From Halanaerobium saccharolyticum (GTDB lineage: Bacteria; Bacillota; Halanaerobiia; Halanaerobiales; Halanaerobiaceae), in assembly GCF_004362045.1 (NCBI RefSeq), contig NZ_SNWX01000003.1:124001-188000 (forward strand): DNA of 64,000 nt. Reading direction: 5' to 3'. Position 1 is the first letter of the stretch. Each line of letters opens with the position of its first letter. The notes below the pieces were generated by a model that saw nothing but the letters and a program-made list of their open reading frames with translations, ran no database searches and had not been told where the DNA came from. A program made the translations under genes and the position numbers. This document shows positions 1 through 8,188 of this stretch, in pieces.

Positions 1-401
1 GCACCATATTCACCACCACTGATTCCGACTCCCAGATAACGAATTCCTTTCTCCTTAAGATTATTTAATCGTCTATTGGTATCTTCAAAATAAGAATTTC
101 CCCCATCAATAATAATGTCATCTTTTTCTAAATAAGGTAGCAGGCTGTCAATAACCAGGTCAACAGGTTTACCAGCCTGAATCATCAGCATAATTTTGCG
201 GGGCTTTTCAAGAGAAGAGACAAAGTCCTCCAGCTCATAAGCTGCTTTAACTTCCTGATTATCCACTTTGTTATTAATAAAATTTTCGGTTTTACTTGTT
301 GTCCGATTGTAAACGGCAATGGAATGGCTGCGGGCAATATTAAGAGCCAGATTCTGACCCATTACTGAAAGTCCGAACAATCCAATCTCGTATTTTTTCA
401 T
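1..401 (-). CDS. gnd: 6-phosphogluconate dehydrogenase, N-terminal part (runs off the window)
   Basis: Decarboxylating 6-phosphogluconate dehydrogenase makes ribulose 5-phosphate, CO2 and NAD(P)H in the oxidative pentose phosphate pathway. The 133 visible residues start at the ATG whose complement is at 399-401, behind a good AAGGAGGT site. They show the Rossmann motif GLFGLSVMGQNLA (7-19), the NRT turn (32-34) that helps select the cofactor, an IIDGGN strand and, at the window edge, GISGGEYGA, which corresponds to the substrate-binding GxSGGEEGA motif of the long-form enzymes with Y in place of the second E. It lies last in a minus-strand run behind zwf, so glucose 6-phosphate oxidation and this step are probably co-expressed. 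The C-terminal catalytic domain is outside the window, so integrity is unknown. Confidence 0.9.
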   Translation of the reverse strand, partial: MKKYEIGLFGLSVMGQNLALNIARSHSIAVYNRTTSKTENFINNKVDNQEVKAAYELEDFVSSLEKPRKIMLMIQAGKPVDLVIDSLLPYLEKDDIIIDGGNSYFEDTNRRLNNLKEKGIRYLGVGISGGEYG

Positions 402-448
402 TTATAATTACCTCCTTATAGGCATTTCAAAATAAAGATAATTTCAAA

Positions 449-472
449 TCCAGTGACAGTTCCAGTGACAGT
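449..472. repeat. 12-bp tandem direct repeat
   Basis: TCCAGTGACAGT occurs twice head to tail (449-460 and 461-472), directly after the stop codon of the cyclase gene and before gnd. It looks like a small local duplication; no function is evident. Confidence 0.7.
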
Positions 473-1129
473 TTATTTAAATAGCTTCAGTATGGTTTCA
501 ATTTCACCCTGTTCAAATAAATAAGCTCTTCCAGGAAGGCCGTCACTGTCTGCAATTTTTAAAAGTGAAAGCAATAAAACATAATTTCCTGCGGGAACTT
601 CATTTAGTCTCAAACCTTCCAGAATCATGATCGGTTGAGTCAGCAGTTTTTTATGAGTTGGATGCTCAGATTGAGCTCTTTCTATACCATTAGTGTCAAT
701 TCCGACTCCTTTAACACTTTTCGCAATTAGATATTCTGCACCGCTTTCAGCCAGATAAATAAATTTTTCTGGAGTTTCTTCCAGAAAACCGGGAATAGAA
801 TTTTTGGTCTTTAGAATTAAAAAAGAATTTTCTTCTATTTCATATTCTTTTAAGTCAGCAGCTGTAATTTTTTCATCCAGCTCGGTTAAATCAATTAACT
901 GAGCCTGATAAAATGGATTTTCTGCAAAGAATAAGTTTGCACTGTCTCCGTCTTTCAGCATATGGAGTGGTGCATCAACATGGGTTCCAGTGTGGACATT
1001 CATCTGCAGTTCAGACTCGTGGGCATCCCCCTGACTGAAGTCTCTGACTGTAGAGAGACGTGGTCTAATTTCATTTTTTCCTTTATAAACTAACATATCT
1101 TTTTTGATAGTCATTGAAATATCATACAT
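473..1129 (-). CDS. Cyclase-family metal-dependent hydrolase (kynurenine formamidase-like)
   Basis: A 218-residue protein of the cyclase family (PF04199), which includes kynurenine formamidases and other metal-dependent amide or ester hydrolases. The family metal-binding motif HxGTHxDxPxH is present as HTGTHVDAPLH at 46-56 (H46, H50, D52, H56). Length is normal for the family and no signal peptide is seen, so it is cytoplasmic. It sits between zwf and gnd on the same strand, an unusual place, with about 70 bp to each neighbour. The substrate cannot be deduced; kynurenine formamidase is only the best-known relative, and no other kynurenine-pathway gene is nearby. Confidence 0.8.
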   Translation of the reverse strand: MYDISMTIKKDMLVYKGKNEIRPRLSTVRDFSQGDAHESELQMNVHTGTHVDAPLHMLKDGDSANLFFAENPFYQAQLIDLTELDEKITAADLKEYEIEENSFLILKTKNSIPGFLEETPEKFIYLAESGAEYLIAKSVKGVGIDTNGIERAQSEHPTHKKLLTQPIMILEGLRLNEVPAGNYVLLLSLLKIADSDGLPGRAYLFEQGEIETILKLFK

Positions 1130-1201
1130 CTATATTTCCTCCTTTAAAGCTTAAATAGCTTCAGTATAAGATGGTTGTAGTATAATTTGTTTTTCCCTGG
1201 A

Positions 1202-2734
1202 TCACTCCTTATCAAGCCAGCTGCGTCCATCGGCTTCCAGCAGTTTATCCGCTGCTTGAGGACCTTCACTTTGAGCGGGATATTGATGAAGCTTAATATT
1301 TTCTTCTGCACATTTATGCTGAATCTTATCTATAAACTTCCAGGAATAAGAAACTTCTTCCCAGCTGGTAAAGAGCGTTTTATCCCCGTGGATCATATCA
1401 TAAATAAGGCCTTCATAATTCTCGGGTGAGTTAAAATACTGCTGACAGCTCTGACAGAATTCCATTTCGACCGGTATAATCTGATTATTACTTGCTGGTT
1501 TACGGGTGTTAAACCGCAGAGAAACTCCTTCTTCTGGTTGAATATTAATTAATAAGAGATTAGTATCCAAATCTTGCTTTTCCAGATAGGCAGAATGAAA
1601 ATCATCTTTAAATTCAATCGCAATTGCAGCTTCTTTTTTACTTAATCTTTTACCTGATTTTAGATAAATTGGTACATCACGCCAGCGCTGATTATTTAAA
1701 AATAATTTAAGAGCCATAAAGGTTGCAGTTTCTGATTCGGGATCAATTTCTTTTTCTTCTCGATAGGCTTTCAACTTTTCTCCGTCAACGGTATTGGAAT
1801 CATACTGCCCCCGGACAATATGTTTATCAATATTACTTAGATCATTATCAGCTAATTCTTTAAAAACTTCCACTTTTTTATCAGAAATTTCTTCAGCACT
1901 TAAATTTTCCGGTTCTTCCATGGCAATTAAGGATAAAACCTGGAGTATGTGATTCTGGAACATATCTTTAATTACGCCGGTATCATCATAATACTTACCG
2001 CGGTCTTTTACTCCCTCTGATTCATTTAAGTAGATCTGGATATTATCAATATGCTCTTTGTTCCAGAGAGCTCTAAAGATAGGGTTGCTTAATCTGATAA
2101 CCATTATATTCTGGATCATTTCTTTTCCCAGATAATGATCTATTCTAAAGATATTTTTTTCTGAAAAAATATTACTGAGGGTGTTGTTCAATTTCTGTGC
2201 TGAATCAAAATCATGACCAAATGGTTTTTCAATTACCAGTCTGGAATCATGATTTTCAAAACCAACATTTAATAAATTGAATTCCTCCAGTTTTTCAGCA
2301 ATTTCTGCAAAAAATTTAGGTGCAGTTGCCAGATAAAATATCCGGTTACTGATTTCTTCAGTTTCAGATTTTTGAGCCAGTCTTTCCCTCAGTCTTTCAA
2401 AATCATTTTCATCTTTAAAGGACAGCTGAAAATATTCAATGTGTTCTGCCAGGGACTGCCAGATTTGTTTATCTACCTCTTCCTTTTTATTCTGCAGTGT
2501 ATTATAAAAAGCATCTAAATATTCCTGCTCACTATCATAGCGGCGGCCGGTAGCAAAAATTGTATATTGATCCGGCAGTATATTTTTAGCTGCTAGATTA
2601 TAAAAAGCAGGTATAATTTTATTATGTGCCAGATCACCGGTTCCCCCAAATAAGATGAATTGAAAGTTTTCTTCGATATTTTTATCAACGGGACTATTGT
2701 AAAGTTTATCTAATGTTTTATTCAATTGAAACAC
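1202..2734 (-). CDS. zwf: Glucose-6-phosphate 1-dehydrogenase
   Basis: Oxidises glucose 6-phosphate to 6-phosphogluconolactone with NAD(P)+, the entry step of the oxidative pentose phosphate pathway. At 510 residues it has normal length. The N-terminal Rossmann fingerprint GGTGDLA is at 30-36 and the signature RIDHYLGKE at 197-205, with H200 and the lysine of the substrate and catalytic site. An AGGTG-type site precedes the ATG (complement at 2732-2734). It is followed by the cyclase and gnd on the same strand and preceded, 62 bp away, by the LUD-domain gene, which suggests one transcript supplying NADPH and pentose phosphates. A lactonase gene is not seen here. Confidence 0.95.
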   Translation of the reverse strand: MFQLNKTLDKLYNSPVDKNIEENFQFILFGGTGDLAHNKIIPAFYNLAAKNILPDQYTIFATGRRYDSEQEYLDAFYNTLQNKKEEVDKQIWQSLAEHIEYFQLSFKDENDFERLRERLAQKSETEEISNRIFYLATAPKFFAEIAEKLEEFNLLNVGFENHDSRLVIEKPFGHDFDSAQKLNNTLSNIFSEKNIFRIDHYLGKEMIQNIMVIRLSNPIFRALWNKEHIDNIQIYLNESEGVKDRGKYYDDTGVIKDMFQNHILQVLSLIAMEEPENLSAEEISDKKVEVFKELADNDLSNIDKHIVRGQYDSNTVDGEKLKAYREEKEIDPESETATFMALKLFLNNQRWRDVPIYLKSGKRLSKKEAAIAIEFKDDFHSAYLEKQDLDTNLLLINIQPEEGVSLRFNTRKPASNNQIIPVEMEFCQSCQQYFNSPENYEGLIYDMIHGDKTLFTSWEEVSYSWKFIDKIQHKCAEENIKLHQYPAQSEGPQAADKLLEADGRSWLDKE

Positions 2735-2796
2735 CTCCCATAACTACTATAAAGGTAACACAATTACTCTGAGATTACTGTAAATAGATTAACATT

Positions 2797-3432
2797 CTAA
2801 AATCCGAGCTCTTCTGCAACTAAAATAACTTTAATTCTCCCCGTAGAGCGGGAATAACGGGTGATCACAGTCTGGCAGCAGATAGTATCTTCTACTTTGC
2901 AGCTGTGGCAGTAACCGGTCTTAACACAGGGAGTTTTTTGATCAAGTCGGATAGCATTGGCCGGAGCTGCCTGATTACGAACTCTTTTAACAGCACTTTC
3001 CTCGTCAACTGTAACTTTATTCATTCCGGCAACAATGATCACATTTTTTGGCCCATAGATCAATGCGGCCAGGCGGTTACCATTACCGTCTACATTAACC
3101 AATTTGCCCGACTGAGTAACAGCATTGGAGCTCATCAGATAATAGTCAGTACTTAAGGCCTGATGATATATTTCTTTTTTTTCTTCTGAATCTTTTGCAG
3201 CAGCTCTATCCAGAAGCCTGTAACTGCCTGATTTTAATTTATCAAAGATTTCAATCTGCTGCAGAGTTTTTGATCCACCCCAGGAAACTGTAGTATTAGC
3301 TTCAATTAATTCAAGAACTTTTTCACCTGCTGCTTCTGAATTTTCGACAAAATATCCATCAATATTTCTGCCGGCAAAGTTTTTGATTAAATTTTCAGCT
3401 TTAATTTTGTAATAATCTTTTTTTGCATTCAT
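2797..3432 (-). CDS. LUD-domain (LutC/YkgG-like) protein
   Basis: A 211-residue protein of the LUD family (PF02589), related to LutC/YkgG of lactate utilisation complexes. Seen in the sequence: an SWGGSKTL segment in the first third, a central IIVAGMNKV strand typical of the fold, and a Cys-rich stretch near the C-terminus (CVKTGYCHSCKVEDTICC). Such stand-alone LUD proteins are common in anaerobes and are usually of unknown function. There is no LutA or LutB neighbour, so a role in lactate oxidation is not supported here. It is the first gene of the minus-strand run leading into zwf. It is divergent from the motility gene at 3605. Confidence 0.85.
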   Translation of the reverse strand: MNAKKDYYKIKAENLIKNFAGRNIDGYFVENSEAAGEKVLELIEANTTVSWGGSKTLQQIEIFDKLKSGSYRLLDRAAAKDSEEKKEIYHQALSTDYYLMSSNAVTQSGKLVNVDGNGNRLAALIYGPKNVIIVAGMNKVTVDEESAVKRVRNQAAPANAIRLDQKTPCVKTGYCHSCKVEDTICCQTVITRYSRSTGRIKVILVAEELGF

Positions 3433-3604
3433 TAAAATTCTCCTTTCAAATTTAGTCTCTCACTAATACTAATTATACAAAAGGACTATAATTACCTGCT
3501 TTATTTAATTAATTACTCAAAATAGTGGAAAAATAAGCTAAAGTCTGCTATTATTAGAGTATATATTGAGTTTAATTAAGTGAAAATCTCAAGGGAGTGA
3601 TAGA

Positions 3605-3808
3605 ATGAGTAGTGTAAATGTCGCGATGCAGAATCAGATTGCAAGTGTGCAGCAGGCTTTGAGTATTTCCAGTATGAGGCAGGCAATGGGTCAGACTGCC
3701 GGTCAGGTTTCTAAACTTGTGGAAGGAATGGAAGAGACTTCGCAGGCAGTGCAGCAGGCTCGTGTTGCTGGCTCAGGCAGGGGACAAAATGTCAATTTAA
3801 TGGCTTAG
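3605..3808 (+). CDS. Small YjfB-like putative motility protein
   Basis: A 67-residue Gln/Ala/Met-rich, probably helical protein matching the YjfB 'putative motility protein' family (PF14070), whose members in Bacillus belong to the sigma-D motility regulon. There is no signal peptide and no Cys. The start is set by AAGGGAGTG eight bases before the ATG. It stands alone, divergent from the LUD gene and closed by a terminator at 3834-3860. Its molecular role is not known. The location well away from the large flagellar cluster is typical of small late motility genes, but I see no clear sigma-28 promoter upstream. Confidence 0.7.
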   Translation: MSSVNVAMQNQIASVQQALSISSMRQAMGQTAGQVSKLVEGMEETSQAVQQARVAGSGRGQNVNLMA

Positions 3809-3833
3809 TTAGTAATATTTATATTTAATGATT

Positions 3834-3860
3834 AAGGGCCTTTAATTGGGTCCTTTTTTT
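3834..3860 (+). terminator. Intrinsic terminator after the YjfB-like gene
   Basis: AAGGGCC (3834-3840) pairs with GGTCCTT (one G-T pair) across an eight-base loop and is followed by a run of T. It separates the small motility gene from the sugar locus. Confidence 0.8.
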
Positions 3861-3923
3861 ATACATTGTTCGTAATTTTTCTAATTTTGAGATAGAAAGG
3901 TAAAATAATTGAGGTGATAAAAT

Positions 3924-4946
3924 TTGTTCTTTTCCAAAAATAGAATTTTATTTTTTTTAATACTGAGTGTAATTTTTGTGCTGAGCTTAACTATGACTGC
4001 TGCTGCAGAAAACGATCAACAAAAAGCTAAAAGCAGCGAGGAAATAACTATAGCTTATGTGCCCAGATCGCTGGACAATCCGATTTTTCTTGATGCTTTT
4101 GAACATGCTCAGGAAAAGGCTATTGATCTGGGTATTAATATCGAGTGGGTGGCTCCTTTTGCCTATAATGCTGAGGCACAAATAAATATAATTGAAAGTT
4201 TAATTGCCAGAAATGTGGATGGGATGGTAGTTAGTGTTAATAATACTCCAGAATATATAGAGGTAATAAATAAGGCGGTAGAAAAAGGGATAGCTGTTGC
4301 AACTTTTGATGCTGATGCTCCGGACAGTAAGCGACTTTTTCATATAGGAATTGATAATTATGAGGCCGGAAAGGTCACAGCTGAAGGTTTACTTGAGGTT
4401 TTAGAATCCAAAAATATTGATTATAATTCAAAAAATAAGCAGCTTAAGACCATGATCATGACAGGTGTTAGAGGAGCATTAAATTTAGATCGCAGAATTA
4501 ATGGCTTTTTAGATAAGGTTGAAAACACAAATATTGGAGTCCAGGATATTGTTGAAAATCAGGATAGTGTTAATCTCTCAGTAGAATTGCTGGAACAGTA
4601 TCTACAGAAAAATCCTGACATTGACATTATATTTTTTGTAGGTGGCTGGCCTTTTTATGTTCCCGCAGAGGCTTTACCAAATTTTCAGCGCTGGGCAAAA
4701 AATGGTGGTGTGGCAGTAGGAATTGATATTTTTTATGATGCTCTGTTATTACAGGAAAGAGGTTTGCTGCATTATCTGGTCGGTCAGGATATGGCTACTA
4801 TGGGATCTAAAGGACTATCAACATTATATAATTATATAAAATATGGAATTAAGCCAGATGAATATATTGAGACAGGCTTACAGATTGCTAATGAAAAAAA
4901 TTTACAGCGTCTTTTGCAGACTCATCGACCCTGGAGAGTTAAATAA
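3924..4946 (+). CDS. Sugar-binding sensor protein, XylFII-like (periplasmic-binding-protein fold)
   Basis: A 340-residue periplasmic-binding protein of the ribose/xylose type (Peripla_BP_4) with an N-terminal signal peptide (hydrophobic core about 8-25, probable cleavage after TMTAAA). There is no lipobox Cys. The TTG start is 6 bases after GAGGTGAT. It is not next to transporter genes but directly upstream (12 bp) of a LytS/YesM-type kinase and a YesN-type regulator, with a second binding protein, ATPase and permease further on. In Clostridium beijerinckii the same order encodes XylFII-LytS-YesN, where XylFII binds D-xylose outside the membrane and activates the kinase. I infer the same sensor role. 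The exact sugar is not proven by sequence. Confidence 0.8.
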   Translation: MFFSKNRILFFLILSVIFVLSLTMTAAAENDQQKAKSSEEITIAYVPRSLDNPIFLDAFEHAQEKAIDLGINIEWVAPFAYNAEAQINIIESLIARNVDGMVVSVNNTPEYIEVINKAVEKGIAVATFDADAPDSKRLFHIGIDNYEAGKVTAEGLLEVLESKNIDYNSKNKQLKTMIMTGVRGALNLDRRINGFLDKVENTNIGVQDIVENQDSVNLSVELLEQYLQKNPDIDIIFFVGGWPFYVPAEALPNFQRWAKNGGVAVGIDIFYDALLLQERGLLHYLVGQDMATMGSKGLSTLYNYIKYGIKPDEYIETGLQIANEKNLQRLLQTHRPWRVK

Positions 4947-4958
4947 GGTGGGAAGTTA

Positions 4959-6713
4959 ATGTTTAATAATCTTATAAAAAAATTATTTAATAGAATAGAG
5001 ATTCATACGATTAGAACTAAACTTATTATTTCTTTTCTGGTAATTGGTCTGCTGCCAATTTTATTATTTGGTCTGCTTTCTTTTAATATTTATCGGGGTG
5101 CAATTAATGATCGGATCAGTGATTATTCTCAGGAAATGGTAAACAGGATGGAAAGAGATCTGGAAGATTATATTAGTGAGATAGAAAGATTTTTAAGTAG
5201 AGAACAGGATTTTTATATCAATCAGTTTATTAAGCTAACCCAGGCTAATGATTTTCGCAATAATAGAAAGTATGCTTTTAGAATTTGGGAGGACTTCAAT
5301 AATCTAAAGCAGATGAAACCGGGTCTGGAAGATATAGCTATCACTTTTCAGGATGGACGCAGAATCAGCAGCTACGGGACTTTTAACATTGATCTAGAAG
5401 CTTTCAAAGCTAAAATGTATCCCAATTTAAGTGGAGATATATATATTACACCACCATATAAAAGCTACTTTCAGCAGGAAGTTATAACCATTGTAAGCTC
5501 CTATTATCCGGAGATAGCAGAGGAAAATGTTTTGATTTCTGCAGATATTGATCTGGATGTACTGGCAAACCTGACAGATTTCAATCTTGGGAAAAAGAGC
5601 TATTTTTTAATTGCTGATCAAAATGGGGATATTATTTATCACCCGGAAAAGGAGAAGATTGGAGAAAGAAGTCTTTTATATAATGATGGTTTTCCCGATC
5701 GAAAAATTAGCTTGAATGGAGAACAGTATTTATTGACTTCCACTTTTTCTAAATCAACAGGCTGGTATATAATTAGTATGGCTTCTGCTGATGAGGTAGA
5801 AGCAGAACTTAATTATATTACAGAACTTACAATCTATATGACAGGAACTATTCTCTTATTAATTATTTTACTTGCTCTTTATTTGTCCTCTTCTTTGTCC
5901 AGGCCAATCCAGAAGCTGCAGGAATTAACTCATCGTGCTTCCGAAAATGACCTGTCAGTTAAAATTGATATCAGTGGTGATGATGAAATTGCAGAATTAG
6001 GTCAGAGTTTTAATAAAATGATCAGGCGAATAAATAAATTGATGGAGCAGAATGTTAAAGAACAAAAACTTTTAAGACAGCTGGAAATGCAGAGCCTTGA
6101 TAATCAGATTAAACCTCACTTTATTTATAACACTCTTGACTTAATTATTGGTCTTTTAGAAAATAAGGATTTTGACCGGGCAACTCATATGGTTGAAGCA
6201 TTAGGTAAGTTTTTTCGACTCAGCTTAAGCCACGGTAAGGAAATGGTATTAATTAGAAATGAGATTAAACATGTAAAAAATTATCTCTTTATTCAGCAGT
6301 TCAGGCACGGAGAAGAATATGAATATATTATTGATATAGAAGATTTGGAAATAATGGATAAACACATTCCCAAGTTAATACTGCAGCCGATTGTTGAAAA
6401 TTCAATTTATCATGGTCTGCTGCCGACTGAAAAAAAGGGTTTGATCATTGTTAAAGGTTACAGAGAAGATAAGAATATATATTTTAAAATTGTAGATAAT
6501 GGAGCTGGAATCTCAGCTGCAAAAGTTAAAGAAATTAATAAAATTTTGACTGGTGAGCTGGAAACCAATGATCAGCAGAAATACTTTGGCCTGCGCAATG
6601 TGGATCAGCGTTTAAAATTGATGTATGGTGGAAGTTCTGGACTAACAGTTGAAAGTATTAAAGGAGAAAAAACAGTTGTTACTATCAGAATTGATCAGAG
6701 AGGGGGAAGGTAA
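4959..6713 (+). CDS. LytS/YesM-type sensor histidine kinase of the sugar-sensing system
   Basis: A 584-residue membrane kinase. Visible parts in order: a first membrane helix (about 21-45), a large extracytoplasmic sensor region (about 46-275), a second helix (about 280-303), a HAMP linker, the His_kinase (PF06580) motif NQIKPHFIYNTLD with phosphorylatable H387, and a C-terminal HATPase domain with VDNGAGIS and FGLRNV boxes. It follows the XylFII-like gene by 12 bp and is followed within 2 bp by its cognate regulator, so the three are surely co-translated. In the best-studied relatives the extracellular binding protein contacts the sensor domain and the sugar signal is passed to the regulator. 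Confidence 0.9.
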   Translation: MFNNLIKKLFNRIEIHTIRTKLIISFLVIGLLPILLFGLLSFNIYRGAINDRISDYSQEMVNRMERDLEDYISEIERFLSREQDFYINQFIKLTQANDFRNNRKYAFRIWEDFNNLKQMKPGLEDIAITFQDGRRISSYGTFNIDLEAFKAKMYPNLSGDIYITPPYKSYFQQEVITIVSSYYPEIAEENVLISADIDLDVLANLTDFNLGKKSYFLIADQNGDIIYHPEKEKIGERSLLYNDGFPDRKISLNGEQYLLTSTFSKSTGWYIISMASADEVEAELNYITELTIYMTGTILLLIILLALYLSSSLSRPIQKLQELTHRASENDLSVKIDISGDDEIAELGQSFNKMIRRINKLMEQNVKEQKLLRQLEMQSLDNQIKPHFIYNTLDLIIGLLENKDFDRATHMVEALGKFFRLSLSHGKEMVLIRNEIKHVKNYLFIQQFRHGEEYEYIIDIEDLEIMDKHIPKLILQPIVENSIYHGLLPTEKKGLIIVKGYREDKNIYFKIVDNGAGISAAKVKEINKILTGELETNDQQKYFGLRNVDQRLKLMYGGSSGLTVESIKGEKTVVTIRIDQRGGR

Positions 6714-6715
6714 CT

Positions 6716-7864
6716 TTGAGTTTTAATTTACTGCTTGTTGATGATGAAAAGCCAATTCGAGAAAAATTGATTAATAATACAGACTGGGAAAAAGAGGGCT
6801 ATCAAATCTTTGCTGCTGCCAATGGAGAACAGGCTTTAAAAATTATAAAAGAAAAGGGAATAGATATTCTGGTGACTGATATCCAGATGCCCAAATTGAG
6901 TGGGATGAATTTAATAGAAAAAGCCAGAAAAAGTGGTGACCATCTCAAGGTGATTGTAATTTCTGGTTTTGCAGAATTTGAATATGCACAAAAATCAATT
7001 CGCTTTGGGGTCAATGATTATCTATTAAAACCCTTTCGTTCAAAAAAACTGCTGCAGGTTGTTAATAAAGCCAGAGATGAACTGATTAAAGAGAAAAACA
7101 ATGAACAGCGGCTTGCTGTTTTAAGAGGTGAAATATCCAGTTATATTAATCAAAATAAGCTTAATACAATATATAACTGGTTAATAGATGACCAGTTTTT
7201 TCAGCATCAATCTTTAATTATGGATAGGATTGACTTAAATGCAGTTTTAAAAAGAGGTAGTAAAGAAGACATTTTAAACACAGTAAATAAAATTATTGTA
7301 GAATTACAAGGTGTAGATTTAAATAAAGAAAAGTTATATGTTGTTTTAAATAATTTGATTTTAGAAAGTTTTAAAATCATCAAGGATTTAGATTATGAAG
7401 CTGAAGATTTAATGAAAATTATTGATAAAGATAGGATAGAGAAGATCAATCATGATGACTTAAAAGAAATAGGAATCATCCTGAAGGAGTTTTTGCTCAG
7501 ACTACATGATTTAATTTCTTTTAATCCTGGTGATAAAAACGCAGAAATTATTAGTGAGATGAAAGAATATGTAGCTGCAAATTATCAGGATGGAATTACT
7601 TTAAGTGAGATGGCCCGCAAATTTAATTTAAGTGCCGGTCATTTAAGCAATCTCTTCCATGAAGAAAGTGGTGAAAGCTTCAGTGAGTATCTTAATATGA
7701 TTAGATTAAACAAAGCTAAAGAACTTTTGAAAACAACAGATGATAAAATTTATCAGATTGCAGACCAGCTTGGATTTAATGATGCCTATTATTTTAGCTC
7801 CTGGTTTAAAAAACTGGTCGGAGCCTCTCCCACGACTTATAGAGATAATATAAACCTTCTTTAA
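6716..7864 (+). CDS. YesN-type response regulator with AraC DNA-binding domain
   Basis: A 382-residue two-component regulator: receiver domain at the N-terminus with the acidic pocket DDE (9-11) and phosphoacceptor D55 in VTDIQMP, a less conserved middle region, and a C-terminal AraC/XylS double helix-turn-helix (about 280-380) with LSEMARKFNLSAGHLSNLF and the second-helix signature IADQLGFNDAYYFSSWFKK. The TTG start follows AGGGGGAAGG, two bases after the kinase stop. A strong terminator follows at 7911-7946, then the binding-protein/ATPase/permease genes, which are the likely targets; direct repeats in that gap are candidate binding sites. Activation of sugar uptake is inferred from the xylose system of clostridia. 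Confidence 0.9.
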   Translation: MSFNLLLVDDEKPIREKLINNTDWEKEGYQIFAAANGEQALKIIKEKGIDILVTDIQMPKLSGMNLIEKARKSGDHLKVIVISGFAEFEYAQKSIRFGVNDYLLKPFRSKKLLQVVNKARDELIKEKNNEQRLAVLRGEISSYINQNKLNTIYNWLIDDQFFQHQSLIMDRIDLNAVLKRGSKEDILNTVNKIIVELQGVDLNKEKLYVVLNNLILESFKIIKDLDYEAEDLMKIIDKDRIEKINHDDLKEIGIILKEFLLRLHDLISFNPGDKNAEIISEMKEYVAANYQDGITLSEMARKFNLSAGHLSNLFHEESGESFSEYLNMIRLNKAKELLKTTDDKIYQIADQLGFNDAYYFSSWFKKLVGASPTTYRDNINLL

Positions 7865-7910
7865 TTGTTGTTATGGCCTTACTGAAAAATATAATATAAA
7901 GATATCCAGA

Positions 7911-7946
7911 ATCCTCAGCTGAAATTTAAGGCTGGGGATTTTTTTA
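7911..7946 (+). terminator. Intrinsic terminator after the yesN-like gene
   Basis: ATCCTCAGC (7911-7919) pairs with GCTGGGGAT (7931-7939, one G-T pair), followed by a run of seven T. It separates the sensor genes from the transporter operon. Confidence 0.85.
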
Positions 7947-8040
7947 TGATAATCAGTGGAGCAGGACGCGGAGTGAACAACAAGGTAAAAAAGATAACAG
8001 CTTTGAAAAACTTATATAATGGTCTAAATTCATTAATACC

Positions 8041-8147
8041 AAAAATATTCAAGGGTTTAAAAAAATATTCTATGGTTAATCCGCTAATTATTGTATACAA
8101 TCTTAATAGATCAAATAACTCTTTGAGGATTATAAGTAATTATAAGT
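8041..8147 (+). promoter_or_regulatory. Repeat-rich control region upstream of the sugar transporter operon
   Basis: The 324-bp gap 7865-8188 holds no convincing gene. After the terminator it contains a direct repeat AAAAATATTC (8041-8050 and 8061-8070, exactly 20 bp apart), a perfect palindrome TTGTATACAA (8091-8100), and a second direct repeat ATTATAAGT (8129-8137 and 8139-8147, 10 bp apart). Repeats spaced by whole helical turns are what AraC-type activators usually bind, so these are candidate sites for the upstream YesN-type regulator. I cannot assign a clean -35/-10 pair, which would fit an activator-dependent promoter. Confidence 0.4.
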
Positions 8148-8188
8148 TAATAATGGTTCACATTGAGAAAACTATTAGGGGGTTAATT

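Noticed and set aside
1187-1429. 80-codon plus-strand open frame inside zwf
   Set aside because: Antisense shadow of zwf with no ribosome site or recognisable product; the same holds for the other antisense frames in the flagellar region.
7946-8188. 81-codon upstream extension of the XylF-like gene
   Set aside because: It starts within the terminator's T run, lacks a ribosome site, and would bury the signal peptide; the ATG at 8189 has a good site and a proper signal sequence.
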